Below are positions 54,524 to 63,781 of a stretch of DNA of 64,000 bases, in pieces. The position numbers and the translations under genes were made by a program. The notes under the pieces were generated by a model. It did no database searches, was not told where the DNA came from, and saw nothing but the letters and a program-made list of their open reading frames with translations. This DNA is from an uncultured Christensenellaceae bacterium. Its GTDB lineage: Bacteria > Bacillota > Clostridia > Christensenellales > UBA3700. The DNA lies in assembly GCA_910588545.1 (NCBI GenBank), contig CAJUOU010000002.1, positions 19,282 through 83,281 of the forward strand. The letters run 5' to 3'. Position 1 is the first letter of the stretch, and each line of letters begins with the position of its first letter.

Positions 54524-54680
54524 CATGTACCCAAACTTTACATTAACGGCAATTTTTTATCCCTAATAATACCGATTTTTGATAGGATTATTGCAGTGAA
54601 CGGCAATTTTTGCCAACTTTAAACTTTACATAAAAAGTAACACCCTAAAACTAATTGTTTCAGGGTGTTTTTAATTTTTA
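54497..54680 (+). ncRNA. Candidate small RNA, ~180 nt
   Basis: Bounded by the plus-strand promoter at 54461-54490 and a hairpin plus T-run at 54639-54680. The only ORF in it has 14 codons and no SD. It starts with the inverted-repeat arm 54503-54523 and contains ACGGCAATTTTT twice (54546 and 54600, 54 nt apart). No known RNA family recognised; existence is inferred from promoter and terminator only. Confidence 0.4.
54639..54680. terminator. Terminator (GNAT gene and candidate sRNA)
   Basis: Stem AACACCCT / AGGGTGTT with partial pairing of the inner AAAC / GTTT, then TTTTTAATTTTT on the plus strand; also usable on the minus strand. Confidence 0.75.
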
Positions 54681-54751
54681 AACACTGTTAAAATTTATAT
54701 AAATATTAGAATTATTTAGGCTGAAATTTAAAAGCATTTTACTTTATTATT

Positions 54752-55267
54752 TTATTTCTTATTTTCTACCATATATACCAAATGTGGCATTTTCATATTA
54801 TAATAATGTTTCATCTCCTCCCCTACAACACTCATACCATTTCGAAAAGCAACTGCTTGAGAGGCATAGTTATTATCTCGGATAATAGAATATACTTTGT
54901 CTAGCTTAAGTATGTTAAAAGCATATTCCCTACAAGCAACAGCTGCCTCGGTTGCATAACCTTTATGCCAATATTTTTTGTTTAACAAATACCCTATTTC
55001 ATGCACCTGTTCACTGCCGTAAGGTTGCATAGTAATGCCTATGTTTCCAATCATTTTTTGACTTTCCTTTTCTATTACTGCCCACAACCCAAAGCCGTAT
55101 TTTTTATATCTTGCAAGTTGACTGTCAAACCAACATTGCACTTCCTCGTCCGAAAAAGCGTGTTCATACGCATACATAGTTTGTTCATCTTGCAAAATCT
55201 CACACAGGTCAACAATGTCCGTTTGTGTTAATTCCCTTAAAATCAATCTTTCAGTTTGTAAAATCAT
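54752..55267 (-). CDS. GNAT-family N-acetyltransferase (RimJ/RimL-like)
   Basis: A 171-residue acetyltransferase: N-terminal LQTERLILRELTQTDIVDLCEIL (residues 3-25), IGNIGITMQP, EIGYLLNKKYWHKGYATEAA (the acetyl-CoA binding K-x-x-W-x-x-G-x-A/G segment) and a C-terminal NGMSVVGE. This subgroup acetylates ribosomal-protein N termini or small amines; the substrate is not defined by sequence. It follows the NUDIX gene by 8 bp and ends that transcript. Confidence 0.9.
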   Translation of the reverse strand: MILQTERLILRELTQTDIVDLCEILQDEQTMYAYEHAFSDEEVQCWFDSQLARYKKYGFGLWAVIEKESQKMIGNIGITMQPYGSEQVHEIGYLLNKKYWHKGYATEAAVACREYAFNILKLDKVYSIIRDNNYASQAVAFRNGMSVVGEEMKHYYNMKMPHLVYMVENKK

Positions 55268-55275
55268 AAAACGCT

Positions 55276-55812
55276 TTACTTTGCAAGCAAATCTTTTGCT
55301 TTTAACATTGCTATAACTGTTTTGCTGTCCTTAATTATATTGTCATTTATCATTTGCAAAACGCTATCAAAGTCGAAAAACTCCACTTCCAAAAACTCTC
55401 CGTCATCAAGTTGTTGTTTTTCAAACACCACATCCAACGCTAAATAAATATAAATTTTTTCGTTTGTGTAGCCGGGAGAGGGATATATAACACCCAAGTC
55501 GATTATATTATCGGAATATCCGCCGACTTCTTCCTTAAGCTCGCGTTTTACCGTTTGAAAAGGTGTTTCTCCACTATCGATTTTACCTGCGGGGATTTCG
55601 TAAATAACTTCCTTATAAGGATATCTGAATTGCTTTACCAAAGCCACCTTTCCGTCATTTGAGACAGGTAAAATGCCCGCACCGCCATTGTGACAAACAT
55701 ATTCCCTGCTTGCAACTCTTCCGTCAGGGAGTTGCACGTTATCAAGCTTAAGTTTTAAAATTTTTCCGTCAAATTGCAACGAACTTTCCAAAGTTTTTTC
55801 TTCAAGTTTCAT
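55276..55812 (-). CDS. NUDIX hydrolase (ADP-ribose pyrophosphatase type)
   Basis: A 178-residue protein with a complete Nudix box (GKIDSGETPFQ ... RELKEEVGG, starting near residue 75, with G-x5-E-x7-REL-x-EE-x-G). The preceding ALVKQFRYPYKEVIYEIPAG is characteristic of the ADP-sugar pyrophosphatase group (NudF-like), which removes ADP-ribose and similar nucleotides. It has an AAAGGAAA SD and probably an extended -10 (TGCTAAAAT) in the 114-bp gap upstream. Confidence 0.92.
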   Translation of the reverse strand: MKLEEKTLESSLQFDGKILKLKLDNVQLPDGRVASREYVCHNGGAGILPVSNDGKVALVKQFRYPYKEVIYEIPAGKIDSGETPFQTVKRELKEEVGGYSDNIIDLGVIYPSPGYTNEKIYIYLALDVVFEKQQLDDGEFLEVEFFDFDSVLQMINDNIIKDSKTVIAMLKAKDLLAK

Positions 55813-55888
55813 AAAATTTCCTTTTTAATTTATATATATTTATAATAATATATTTTATACTATTTTATTTTAGCAGTTTTATTTACAA

Positions 55889-55916
55889 AAAATATGCACT
55901 TTTCAGTGCATATTTT
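55889..55916. terminator. Terminator of the PrsA-like gene
   Basis: Stem AATATGCACT / AGTGCATATT with loop TTTC and flanking A/T runs, ~12 bp past the stop. Confidence 0.75.
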
Positions 55917-55926
55917 AATTATTCAA

Positions 55927-58134
55927 TTAAGCGTTGAATGCTCTTTTTACTGCGCTTACTACGCCGTTATAAACGGATTTTTTCAAAACAAGTTCAAACT
56001 TAAATTCCGCATAGCCCTCGGCTGCATCCTTATCGTCCTTTTTGTCAAACAATTTTTCTCCGTACATATCAAACACTTTTTCGGTGTGACTGCTGTACGC
56101 GTTGCTATCGTAAGTGTTTTGAAGAGTCTCGGAAAGTTTTTCTCTTAAAGTGATTGCCTTACCTGTCTCCTCGTCAAAGCCTACATAAGCATCCATAGTA
56201 AATTTGTAATAAGAATTTTGCTCTTTTATTAAATCCAAATCAGCTTGAGTGTACTTTTCGTTTTCCTCGAATTCTGTCATATCAAAATCTTTATTCTCGA
56301 TAACTTCGTAGTGAGTACCCTCTTGGTTGTATCCCATATCTACAGGCACAGTTGTAAGCATTACGATATGAACACCAAACTCATTGATAATAAATGAAAT
56401 TTCATTTTCAGTGTCGGTATAAATTTCTACCTCTTTAGTACCTACTTTAGCTTTTGTAATAACGATATTTGCATAATCTGCTTTACCGCTTAAAGCAATA
56501 GCATTTTTTTGGTCAACCATTACGCTGCCTGCAGTACCTTTATCCAAAAGCAACTGTCTTACCAAAGCAGTATATTCAACTACATAGTCACTGCTATTGC
56601 CGACAGGAGTTTCGGTATACTCCTTACCCTCAAACATACCGCTATCGTCATTTACAAGATAAATCCACTCTTCAAACAACTCAGCTCTCTTTTGGTTAAC
56701 ATACATTTGTTCGCCAACTGCATCATTTGCGTTTGGATATTTTTCCTTATATTCAGCCTTTGCAGAATCGTCAACGCTCATTAAAGCCTCGCCTAGCTCT
56801 GCAATAACATCAAGGAAAGGTACGCTTTGCCATTTTTCGCTGTCAGGGTCATTTTTATCGTAACTAGGATTTTTGATATAAGGGAAATTCATATCCTCAT
56901 CCTTAGTATTTTCGTCTTGGTCTTTAGGGTCTCCCGCAGGTTTCTTAGGGTCGTAATTAGGGTTTGATTTGTAAACAACCAATCCGCATAGGTCGTCGAT
57001 ATATTTATCAAGTTGCAAACTTTCGATAACATCTGTACCAAATACCAAAGCTTTTCTTACTTCTTGTACATATTGCTCAAAAGCCTCGCCTTCAAATTTC
57101 TTTTTGATATAATCCAAAGCAGCCTTTTGCTCGTCGGAGAATTGCAACAAAATACTTTTTACTTTAACATATCTACCGTTGTGATAAATAACTGTTGTAT
57201 CGCCCTCGATAGCACTTTTATAATTGCTTGCTGTTTTGTACGAATTGATTTGCTCTTGCAAAGTCTTTTCGTAATTTTTGTTAACTTTTACGTCAACACC
57301 ATCACTGCTTGCTTTAAAGTAATCTTGATATTTACTTGAAAGTCTGCTTTCCGCTTGTTTTGCAAGATAATAATCATAAGATAAATAAGTGTTTGTCAAA
57401 GCTTTCTCTTGGTTTTTATAAGCATCTTTCTCGTATTGAGTGGAGTTGTCATTAGGTTTGTTTGCAGTAAAGAAATCAATAACACTATCAACATCTTCCT
57501 TAGTTACAGTGTTGTCTTTCTTAAAGGTTGTATCTTCTTCCTTATCCTTAGTAGGTCTAGGGTCTTTTACATCCTCTTTGGAAGATGATGAGGAATTATT
57601 TTTTTCTTCCTCGGCTTTGATTCTGTCATTTTCAACTTCAGTCTCAATATATTCGTCATAGCTGTCTTGGAACATTTTGTTTGTTTGCTCTTTAACATAC
57701 TTTTGCTCGTCTAAATTTAAAAGTGATAACAAATAGTTAGCGTATACGTCATAGCCTTTTTTAGCATCGCCTTTAGTCACATTATCTTTTAAAATAGCGT
57801 TAAACTTGTTTTTATCAACTTCGATACCACGCTCTTTGCAAACTTTTTCCACAGCCAAAACAACTGTCATTTTTTGTCTTGCAAGAATTGCAATAAAGTA
57901 CTCGCCTGCTTCCTCGGGAGTCCATTGAAAATAACTTGCATATTGTTGATAATTTTGTGCAAAGTAGTTAGTAAACTCGGACTTTGTTACCTCTGCAACA
58001 AGTCCGTTATGTTTAACCGAAGCAACAACTTGGTCTCCGTCACGCTCCGCATTAACAGTGAACAAGTTACAACCTGCAAGTACAAAACTTAAAATTAAAA
58101 TAACGGCTATAACCAAAACAAGCTTTTTTTTCAT
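55927..58134 (-). CDS. PrsA/SurA-like extracytoplasmic foldase lipoprotein, enlarged
   Basis: A 735-residue lipoprotein (signal helix, lipobox LAGC, Cys22). The N-terminal part (~35-170) is SurA_N-like: ASVKHNGLVAEVTKSEFTNYFAQNY, then VEKVCKERGIEVDKNKFNAIL. A divergent parvulin-type domain is split: VKVKSILLQFSDEQ (~326) resembles the HILV start and IINEFGVHIVMLT (~605) the GYHII end, with a ~250-residue insertion between. A charged Ser-rich linker (~190-225) is low complexity. PrsA lipoproteins help secreted proteins fold. Typical PrsA has about 290-330 residues, so this one is more than doubled. It lies 102 bp downstream of mfd, as in other Clostridia. Confidence 0.7.
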   Translation of the reverse strand: MKKKLVLVIAVILILSFVLAGCNLFTVNAERDGDQVVASVKHNGLVAEVTKSEFTNYFAQNYQQYASYFQWTPEEAGEYFIAILARQKMTVVLAVEKVCKERGIEVDKNKFNAILKDNVTKGDAKKGYDVYANYLLSLLNLDEQKYVKEQTNKMFQDSYDEYIETEVENDRIKAEEEKNNSSSSSKEDVKDPRPTKDKEEDTTFKKDNTVTKEDVDSVIDFFTANKPNDNSTQYEKDAYKNQEKALTNTYLSYDYYLAKQAESRLSSKYQDYFKASSDGVDVKVNKNYEKTLQEQINSYKTASNYKSAIEGDTTVIYHNGRYVKVKSILLQFSDEQKAALDYIKKKFEGEAFEQYVQEVRKALVFGTDVIESLQLDKYIDDLCGLVVYKSNPNYDPKKPAGDPKDQDENTKDEDMNFPYIKNPSYDKNDPDSEKWQSVPFLDVIAELGEALMSVDDSAKAEYKEKYPNANDAVGEQMYVNQKRAELFEEWIYLVNDDSGMFEGKEYTETPVGNSSDYVVEYTALVRQLLLDKGTAGSVMVDQKNAIALSGKADYANIVITKAKVGTKEVEIYTDTENEISFIINEFGVHIVMLTTVPVDMGYNQEGTHYEVIENKDFDMTEFEENEKYTQADLDLIKEQNSYYKFTMDAYVGFDEETGKAITLREKLSETLQNTYDSNAYSSHTEKVFDMYGEKLFDKKDDKDAAEGYAEFKFELVLKKSVYNGVVSAVKRAFNA

Positions 58135-58236
58135 TATAACACTCCTTAAATTTATGTGAAAATGGCATAATTTGCCTATAATTTTTAATATTTCTTATTT
58201 ATTATACAAGATTATAAATAAAATAGCAATAGTTTT

Positions 58237-61200
58237 TTAATTATTTTTACATTTTTTTAAAAATTTTATTATTAACTCTAATTTTTGCCTAATATTAAGA
58301 GATTTATCCTTAAATATCACACTTGGATTTTCTTTTATCTCAAAACTACACTCGTCGGACATATCACTTACCGCAAATATTACATTTTCGTTTTTAAATA
58401 CGTTGTTATCAAAATGCACGGCACAATTTTTCAAATTAATATCCACGGCTACAGCACCGCATTCCGCCGCAGAGTTTTTTATTACAGCAACATACATAAG
58501 GTTGCAAAGTCCGTCGCCGGGTTCTCCGTATCTATCCTTTAAGTCAAGATACATTTCGTTTATCTCCTTGCTGTTTTGAAGTGCTGCAATATCCTTGTAA
58601 ACTTTGATTTTCTCGTCATTTGACGGGATATATTCAGGGTCAAGATAACTGTCGATATCAACTTTCATTTTAACATCCGACTTGCTAGTTATTTCGCCTC
58701 CGCTAATCTCCTCCACAACTTCCTTAAGCAGTTTACAGTACATATCATAACCGACTTTTGCAATGTGACCGTGTTGCTCCTTTCCAAGCACATTGCCCGC
58801 ACCTCTAATCTCCAAATCACGCATTGCAATTTTAAAACCGCTGCCAAAATCGGTATAATCTGTTATTGCAGTAAGCCTTTTCAAAGCATCGCTTGTAAGC
58901 ACTTTTTGCGGTTTTGTGGTAAAGTATGCATACGCCTGTTTGTCCGAACGTCCTACTCTACCGCGTAATTGGTAAAGAGCGCTTAATCCAAGCCTGTCCG
59001 CATCACAAACTATCAAAGTATTTGCATCTGCCAAATCTATACCGTTTTCTATTATTGTTGTACAAACAAGTACATTGGCTTTTTTAGTATAAAAATTGTC
59101 AATCGCATCCTCAAGCTCGGTATCCGACATTTGTCCGTGTCCTATCACAACCTTTGCATCGGGAACTAAAGTCATTATTTTATTTGCTATTTTCTCGATA
59201 TCGTTCACTCTATTATAAAGAACATAAACTTGTCCGTCCCTTTCAATCTCTCTGCTTATCGCATCAATTAAAAGTCCGTCCGTAAGCTCGGTTACATAAG
59301 TTTCCACAGGAAGTCTGTGTTTAGGCGGTGTTTCCAATACCGAAATATCCCTTATACCGCTTAATGCCATATTAAGTGTTCGCGGTATAGGTGTAGCGGA
59401 TAAAGTAAGTACGTTGATATTGTTTTTTAGTGTCTTTATCTTTTCCTTGTGTTCCACGCCAAATCTTTGTTCTTCATCAAGCACCAACAACCCCAAATCA
59501 TGAAATTTGACATCATTTGACAGCAATCTATGCGTAGCAACTATTATACTTGCCTCTCCGGATTCTATTTTTTTCAAATTTTGATTTATCTCTTCCTTTG
59601 ACTGAAACCTTGACATCAAAACACACTTTAATTTGCTGTCATTAAACCTTGCCAAAGCCGTGTTATAGTGCTGTCTTGCAAGGATGGTTGTAGGTGCGAG
59701 TATCGCGACTTGCTTGTTTTCCATAACCGTTTTAAAAGCAGCTCGCAACGCAACTTCCGTTTTACCGTAACCAACGTCGCCACAAAGCAGCCTGTCCATT
59801 ACAACTCCGCTTTCCATATCCGCTTTTATCTCCGCAATAGCCTTTAATTGGTCATCCGTTTCGGTGTACTCAAAGGCATCCTCAAATTCCTTTTGCCAAT
59901 AGGTATCGGGTGGATAAACATAGCCTTTTGCTTGATTTCTTTGTCTGTAAAGCTCAAGCAAATCAAACGCCATTTCTCTTACCGACTGTTTTACGCGGTC
60001 TTTTAATTTTTGGAACTCTCTGCCACCTAATTTGCTTAGCTTAGGCACGCTATCGCTACCGCTGTACCTCTCAAGTTTATCCATTTGGTCAACGGGAATA
60101 TAAAGCTTGGCGCCTTCGGCATAATTGATGACTACAAAATCTTTTTTTGTGCCAAACGCGACAATTTGTTCAATCCCGCTACAAAGTCCTATACCGTGCG
60201 TTTCATGAACAACATAGTCGCCTATTTTCGGCATTGTAAACACATTTGTCTTATGTTTTTTAGGGGTTATACTAACTTCGCGTTTTCGCAATAAATCATT
60301 TACACCAATTAGTACAAATTTCGCATGCGGATAATTAAAACCATGCTTTATTCCAAACGGCGTAACCGCTATACCTGTAAAGTTTTCCGCAACATTTACG
60401 GTATATCTGGAATACAAATTGTAATCTTTCAAAGAACTTACAAAACTTCTTGCAGTATGCTCGTCGCCCGCACAAAGTAATATCCTGTATCCGTTTAGAT
60501 TAAAGTTTTTCAAATCGGTAAACAAGCTATTATAATTTGCATAATAACTCCGCATAGGCGGATTGGTAAGTTTATAAATTTCACTAGGCTCAAATATGGG
60601 GTTTGAGCTTGTTATATTTGCAAATCCCAAAGTATAAAACTTTTCGACCAAAGCAGAAAAAACTTCGGGTTTTCTTACAGCTTTCAAATGCTCGTGGGTT
60701 GTTTCTCCCTGTTCAAGCAAACTTTTACCGCGGTTTGCAATATCGTTGCAGTAAATCTTAGCGTGGTCATAAATATTCTTAGGGTCGTCAAACACCACAA
60801 TGGTATTTTTAGGCAATATTTCCTCAATGCCTTGCAAATTGTTGCAAAATGGTAACAGCCAATTTAAATTTTTAAAATTGCCCAAATTGATTTTTTCTTC
60901 AAGAGCGGCTAATATTTCCTTGGCACGAGTTTTTGCAGTGTCGTCAAATTGTTTTATGCTTTTTTTCGCTTTAGTAAGCACTTCTTGCAAATTAAGTTCA
61001 CTAAAAGTCCCATCTATTCTAGCAAAAATTTCAACATTTTCCAAACTATCGGTGGACTTCATACTCTCTAAATCAAAAGACTTTATGCTTTCAATCTCTT
61101 CGTCAAAAAAGGACAACCTTACAGGCAAATCTTGATTCTCGGGGAATATAGCGAGGATATCTCCTACAATACTGAAATCCCCTTTTTCCGCAACGCTATC

Positions 61201-61692
61201 CACCCTGTTATATCCCATTTCTTGCAAGCTCGATGCCAAGTTTTGCAAGGGTATTTGTTGGGTAACAGCTAAATTTAGTACCGATTTTCGTATGTTTTGT
61301 GTATTTGGGAAGAACTGTAACAAGGCTTCGCAGGTTGCAACCATAATACGGCTTTTACCGCTTATAAAGTCATTTATAGCACGTAGCCTTGCCGTAATAT
61401 CCGAAGATATGGAAAGTTTGCGATACATAAGCATATCGTCCCTTTCAAACAATAAACTTACATTATCCTCGTATCCTTTGAACTGCTCAAATATCTCCCT
61501 TGCTTTAACCCTGTCGGACACAACAAAAAGTGTGGGGTTATCCATTCCCCACGCGATATGTATACGCTCGGATTGATTAGCGGTAAACACCGCAGTGTTT
61601 ACACCCGAACGTACTTTTTGTCTTATGTTTTGAAGCACTCCGCCCAATTCTCTTAAGTCCAAGAGATTTACCAAACACTCGTCCAAAGACAT
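58237..61692 (-). CDS. mfd: Transcription-repair coupling factor
   Basis: A 1,151-residue Mfd: N-terminal UvrB-like domains (1-~340), the RNA polymerase interaction domain starting at KIGDYVVHETHGIGLCSGIEQ (~480), and the RecG-like translocase with Walker A LLCGDVGYGKTEVALRA (~638-654), DEEQRFGVEHKEKIK (DEEQ box), LSATPIPRTLNMA, and QLRGRVGRSDKQAYAYF. The C-terminal TRCF domain is complete. It removes stalled RNA polymerase and recruits UvrA. Order pth-mfd-prsA is conserved in many Bacillota. Confidence 0.97.
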   Translation of the reverse strand: MSLDECLVNLLDLRELGGVLQNIRQKVRSGVNTAVFTANQSERIHIAWGMDNPTLFVVSDRVKAREIFEQFKGYEDNVSLLFERDDMLMYRKLSISSDITARLRAINDFISGKSRIMVATCEALLQFFPNTQNIRKSVLNLAVTQQIPLQNLASSLQEMGYNRVDSVAEKGDFSIVGDILAIFPENQDLPVRLSFFDEEIESIKSFDLESMKSTDSLENVEIFARIDGTFSELNLQEVLTKAKKSIKQFDDTAKTRAKEILAALEEKINLGNFKNLNWLLPFCNNLQGIEEILPKNTIVVFDDPKNIYDHAKIYCNDIANRGKSLLEQGETTHEHLKAVRKPEVFSALVEKFYTLGFANITSSNPIFEPSEIYKLTNPPMRSYYANYNSLFTDLKNFNLNGYRILLCAGDEHTARSFVSSLKDYNLYSRYTVNVAENFTGIAVTPFGIKHGFNYPHAKFVLIGVNDLLRKREVSITPKKHKTNVFTMPKIGDYVVHETHGIGLCSGIEQIVAFGTKKDFVVINYAEGAKLYIPVDQMDKLERYSGSDSVPKLSKLGGREFQKLKDRVKQSVREMAFDLLELYRQRNQAKGYVYPPDTYWQKEFEDAFEYTETDDQLKAIAEIKADMESGVVMDRLLCGDVGYGKTEVALRAAFKTVMENKQVAILAPTTILARQHYNTALARFNDSKLKCVLMSRFQSKEEINQNLKKIESGEASIIVATHRLLSNDVKFHDLGLLVLDEEQRFGVEHKEKIKTLKNNINVLTLSATPIPRTLNMALSGIRDISVLETPPKHRLPVETYVTELTDGLLIDAISREIERDGQVYVLYNRVNDIEKIANKIMTLVPDAKVVIGHGQMSDTELEDAIDNFYTKKANVLVCTTIIENGIDLADANTLIVCDADRLGLSALYQLRGRVGRSDKQAYAYFTTKPQKVLTSDALKRLTAITDYTDFGSGFKIAMRDLEIRGAGNVLGKEQHGHIAKVGYDMYCKLLKEVVEEISGGEITSKSDVKMKVDIDSYLDPEYIPSNDEKIKVYKDIAALQNSKEINEMYLDLKDRYGEPGDGLCNLMYVAVIKNSAAECGAVAVDINLKNCAVHFDNNVFKNENVIFAVSDMSDECSFEIKENPSVIFKDKSLNIRQKLELIIKFLKKCKNN

Positions 61693-61787
61693 TCTCCTTT
61701 ACTTATAAATAATATAAAATTGTATTTATTATTGATTATACAAAGCCGATAAACACAAAAAACCATTCGAAAATCGGTATATTTTGT

Positions 61788-62345
61788 TTATTTACTATCT
61801 CTCATCATTTTTTCCAAATCCTTATGGCAAATAAAATCCGCAATAAGTTTTGCTGCCTTTTCAAAGGACTTGTCCAACTTATCTTTATTGTCGCCTTTTA
61901 TGTGACTAAGCACATAATCTACTAATTGCATAGGCGGCTCGGGTTTTCCTATACCTATTCTTATCCTAGGGAAATTGTTGTTGCCAAGCAAGCCGCAAAT
62001 ATTACGCATACCGTTGTGAGTGCCTGCTGAGCCGCTTTTTCTTATCCTTATATCTCCTACAGGTAAATCTATATCATCATACACAACAATTATATCGCTA
62101 ATAGGTATATTATACCTGCTGCTAAGTGCGACAACAGCCTCTCCCGACAAATTCATATATGTTAGCGGTTTTGCAATAATTACCTTCTCGCCGTTTTTGT
62201 ACATAGTAGCATACTTAGCACGGCAAGCCTCTTCCTTTAAAGTTATATTTAAAATTTCCGCTAGTTTATCGATAACGGCAAATCCGACATTATGGTATGT
62301 ATTTTCATACTTTTTTTCGGGATTGCCAAGTCCAACTATCAACAT
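61788..62345 (-). CDS. pth: Peptidyl-tRNA hydrolase
   Basis: A 185-residue enzyme releasing tRNA from stalled peptidyl-tRNA: MLIVGLGNPEKKYENTYHNVGF with the catalytic His (H19-20 region), KPLTYMNLSGEAV, VVYDDIDLPVGDIRIRKSGSAGTHNGMRNI (catalytic Asp and Gly-rich segment) and RIRIGIGKPE. Full length. It follows tadA by 19 bp. Confidence 0.97.
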   Translation of the reverse strand: MLIVGLGNPEKKYENTYHNVGFAVIDKLAEILNITLKEEACRAKYATMYKNGEKVIIAKPLTYMNLSGEAVVALSSRYNIPISDIIVVYDDIDLPVGDIRIRKSGSAGTHNGMRNICGLLGNNNFPRIRIGIGKPEPPMQLVDYVLSHIKGDNKDKLDKSFEKAAKLIADFICHKDLEKMMRDSK

Positions 62346-62364
62346 ATTTTACTCCTATAGCAAA

Positions 62365-62865
62365 TTATTTATTCTTCCTATAATTACATGCATTGCTATT
62401 TTTATTTAGCTTTTTATCTTCCCTTTTCTTTTTAAAAAAATCTGTCAAAATTGAGGAACATTCAGCCTCTAAAACTCCGCCCGTCACTTGTACTTGATGA
62501 TTAAGTTTGCTATCGTTCAACAAATTATAAAGGCTGACTACTGCTCCGCTTTTCAAATCCTTTGCTCCGTAAACAACTCTGTCAATCCGACTGTTTACAA
62601 TAGCCCCGCAACACATAGGGCAAGGCTCCAAAGTCACATACAAGGTGCAACCATCCAAATACCAATTATTTAATTTTTTGCAAGCATTGATAATTGCAAC
62701 TACCTCTGCATGATAAACAGCACAGTTCTCTCTTTCCTTAAAATTGTTGCCTACAGCTATTATTTCGCCATCTTTCACAATAACAGCACCTATTGGCACT
62801 TCGTCGTAAGCCAAAGCCGATTTTGCCTGTTCGATAGCTTTTTGCATAAAGTATTCGTCTTGCAT
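62365..62865 (-). CDS. tadA: tRNA-specific adenosine deaminase (A34 to inosine)
   Basis: A 166-residue CDA-fold zinc deaminase: YHAEVVAI with the zinc His and catalytic Glu (~52-59) and TLEPCPMCCGAIVNSRIDRVVYGAKD with two zinc Cys. The pattern and the Lys-rich C terminus fit TadA, which makes inosine at the wobble position of tRNA-Arg(ACG). It lies between the carboxypeptidase gene (15-bp gap) and pth. Confidence 0.95.
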   Translation of the reverse strand: MQDEYFMQKAIEQAKSALAYDEVPIGAVIVKDGEIIAVGNNFKERENCAVYHAEVVAIINACKKLNNWYLDGCTLYVTLEPCPMCCGAIVNSRIDRVVYGAKDLKSGAVVSLYNLLNDSKLNHQVQVTGGVLEAECSSILTDFFKKKREDKKLNKNSNACNYRKNK

Positions 62866-62880
62866 ATATTCCTCTGTAAT

Positions 62881-63717
62881 TTATTCTATCCGCTCGATTT
62901 CCTCAGCTATAACGGCTGCTGTATCCAACACTGCCGCATTTTGTTTGTAAACTTCAGGTAGCACTCCAAGGTCAATCGGATAAGGAATTTCCCCATTTAC
63001 GACTTCGAGCGTCAAACCTAATTTAAAAGTTGTAGCCGTATACCAATCTTTGTATCCGCCTGCACTGTCCGTACTTTCAAAAATTGGATAGCCTGTTACA
63101 TTACTTATTCTTTGAGCGTACTCAAAATATGGTTTTATACACTCAAACCCCCAATATATGACTTCCCCTTTGGTGTGATAACTCAAAGTAACGCTTGGCT
63201 GCAACTTGTTTGTAAAATCGCGAAGTGCTATGTTTTCAGGCTCAGACACAGGGAATTTCCCTATATAATCGCTTGGTGCTGGATAGGTAACATTTTGTCT
63301 GCCCTCACCCCATCTTGCATTGTAATTTACATTAAGGTCAACTGCTCTTGCATTTGCTTTCCATAAGCTAAAGTCTCTGCTACCGCCGTTTACATCAAGC
63401 AAAAACTCTCTTAAACTAGGGTCAGGCACACTGTCAAGTCCAAGCTGACACAATAACACACCATCCACATTAACCATTGGAACGCACCACACTCCGACAT
63501 TTCCATTATAGTTTTTCATCATCTCGATGACAAGCGGTGTGGTTATATATTCCCTTGCGTGCATACTTGCTTGAACAAACACACAAGGTCCACTCAAATT
63601 ACCTTTTACAACACATTTTATAGGCCTGCCAAGCACTGTATAACCTATGGTAAAAACCTTTGCACCTTGGCTTTCCAACACTGCCAAATCTTTATCCAAC
63701 GCGACATCATCGTACAT
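62881..63717 (-). CDS. M14-family zinc carboxypeptidase
   Basis: About 278 residues from ATG 63717 (GAGGTG five bases upstream); an upstream ATG at 63795 lies in the repeat and is rejected. Zinc ligands are in SMHAREYITTPLVIEMM (H-x-x-E) and SYHTKGEVIYW; the catalytic Glu is in LTLEVVNGE; VNVDGVLL is typical. There is no signal peptide, so a cytoplasmic location is likely. Relatives are gamma-D-glutamyl-meso-diaminopimelate peptidases or gamma-D-Glu-L-Lys peptidases that recycle or cut peptidoglycan peptides; the specificity is inferred only. First gene of the tadA-pth unit. Confidence 0.85.
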   Translation of the reverse strand: MYDDVALDKDLAVLESQGAKVFTIGYTVLGRPIKCVVKGNLSGPCVFVQASMHAREYITTPLVIEMMKNYNGNVGVWCVPMVNVDGVLLCQLGLDSVPDPSLREFLLDVNGGSRDFSLWKANARAVDLNVNYNARWGEGRQNVTYPAPSDYIGKFPVSEPENIALRDFTNKLQPSVTLSYHTKGEVIYWGFECIKPYFEYAQRISNVTGYPIFESTDSAGGYKDWYTATTFKLGLTLEVVNGEIPYPIDLGVLPEVYKQNAAVLDTAAVIAEEIERIE

Positions 63718-63781
63718 ATAACACCTCACATTATGTATTACTTGTATTATATGCAAAATAAAAGCTTTATGTTTTTTAGCT

